A stretch of 5,711 nt of DNA. It comes from Methanobacteriota archaeon. Lineage in GTDB: Archaea; Methanobacteriota; Methanobacteria; Methanobacteriales; Methanobacteriaceae. The notes below the pieces were generated by a model. That model had not been told where the DNA came from and did not search any database. It saw nothing but the letters and a program-made list of their open reading frames with translations. Shown one piece after another: positions 5,410-5,711 of this stretch. The translations under genes and the position numbers were made by a program. The DNA is taken from the NCBI GenBank assembly GCA_023434825.1, contig JAEYSH010000121.1, positions 1 to 5,711 on the forward strand. The letters are read 5' to 3'. Position 1 is the first letter of the stretch, and the number at the start of each line of letters is the position of its first letter.

Positions 5410-5711
5410 TTAATTAACTTTTAAAAGAAGAATTGACATTTGAACATTTTCTTCTCCTTTTATATCTAAATATTTTTTGATTTTATCTTTTAATTCTTTA
5501 GGAGAGACACCATGATTCTCTTTAATTATTATCTTTAAAGAATCCTCCACAATATCTTCAATTAAATGTTTTTGAGAGTTATTATATAAAATTATAAAAA
5601 TTAAATCTTCTTTTTCAAGTTTTAGTTCATTTTCAAATACATTTCTCATGTCCTTAGTGTCTAAATAATGGGGATATTTACTTAGAATTTCGATTTCATC
5701 ACGTTTACTAC
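5410..5711 (-). CDS. Hypothetical protein, C-terminal part only
   Basis: The frame is open from the right edge of the window to a TAA at 5410-5412, giving about 100 visible residues. It extends 20 codons above the internal ATG at 5647-5649 without a stop, so that ATG is not necessarily the start and the gene probably begins outside the window. I do not recognise the family. The visible part is rich in Lys, Glu and Ile, and looks mainly helical (LKLEKEDLIFIILYN, IEDIVEDSLKIII, SPKELKDKIKKYLD). It has no Cys, no membrane helix and no visible catalytic motif. It ends with a short hydrophobic tail (SILLLKVN). It lies about 280 bases upstream of metG on the same strand, and the intervening AT-rich gap with its own promoter signals suggests separate transcription. 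Confidence 0.55.
   Translation of the reverse strand, partial: SKRDEIEILSKYPHYLDTKDMRNVFENELKLEKEDLIFIILYNNSQKHLIEDIVEDSLKIIIKENHGVSPKELKDKIKKYLDIKGEENVQMSILLLKVN

Overview
This strongly AT-rich window is a piece of chromosome from a methanogenic archaeon, most likely a member of Methanobacteriales close to Methanobacterium. The supporting signs are proteins with class III (EppA-type) signal peptides, a DUF530 protein, an archaeal methionyl-tRNA synthetase carrying two zinc knuckles and a C-terminal tRNA-binding domain, archaeal TATA-type promoters, and TTG start codons behind GGAGG or GGTGG ribosome binding sites. The genus-level call is an inference from these families, because no search could be run.

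Layout. Positions 1-990 (+ strand) hold two small pilin-like or surface proteins in tandem. The first runs in from the left edge, and the second appears to have its own promoter with an almost leaderless start. Positions 994-1452 (- strand) encode a 152-residue DNA-binding protein made of a short N-terminal domain and two tandem resolvase/Hin-type helix-turn-helix modules, each introduced by a KRGR arm. It converges on the second pilin gene with only 3 bases between the stop codons. Positions 1538-3106 (- strand) encode a DUF530 protein with an internal Cys-rich zinc site and a C-terminal segment resembling a TFIIB cyclin repeat. Positions 3145-5130 (- strand) encode methionyl-tRNA synthetase (metG), which precedes the DUF530 gene and is probably co-transcribed with it across a 38-base gap. 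Positions 5131-5409 are a very AT-rich intergenic region with metG promoter signals and a 14-base palindrome. Positions 5410-5711 (- strand) hold the C-terminal end of an unrecognised protein whose start lies beyond the right edge.

How the genes relate. metG and the DUF530 gene form a likely translation/information-processing operon. The tandem-HTH gene has its own promoter signals in the 85-base gap after the DUF530 gene, so it is probably regulated separately. The pilin-like genes are on the opposite strand and belong to a surface-structure locus extending left. No RNA gene, CRISPR array, insertion sequence or complete mobile element was seen. The parts least explained by standard annotation are the tandem HTH protein with its nucleotide-identical recognition cores, and the putative zinc plus TFIIB-like composition of DUF530.
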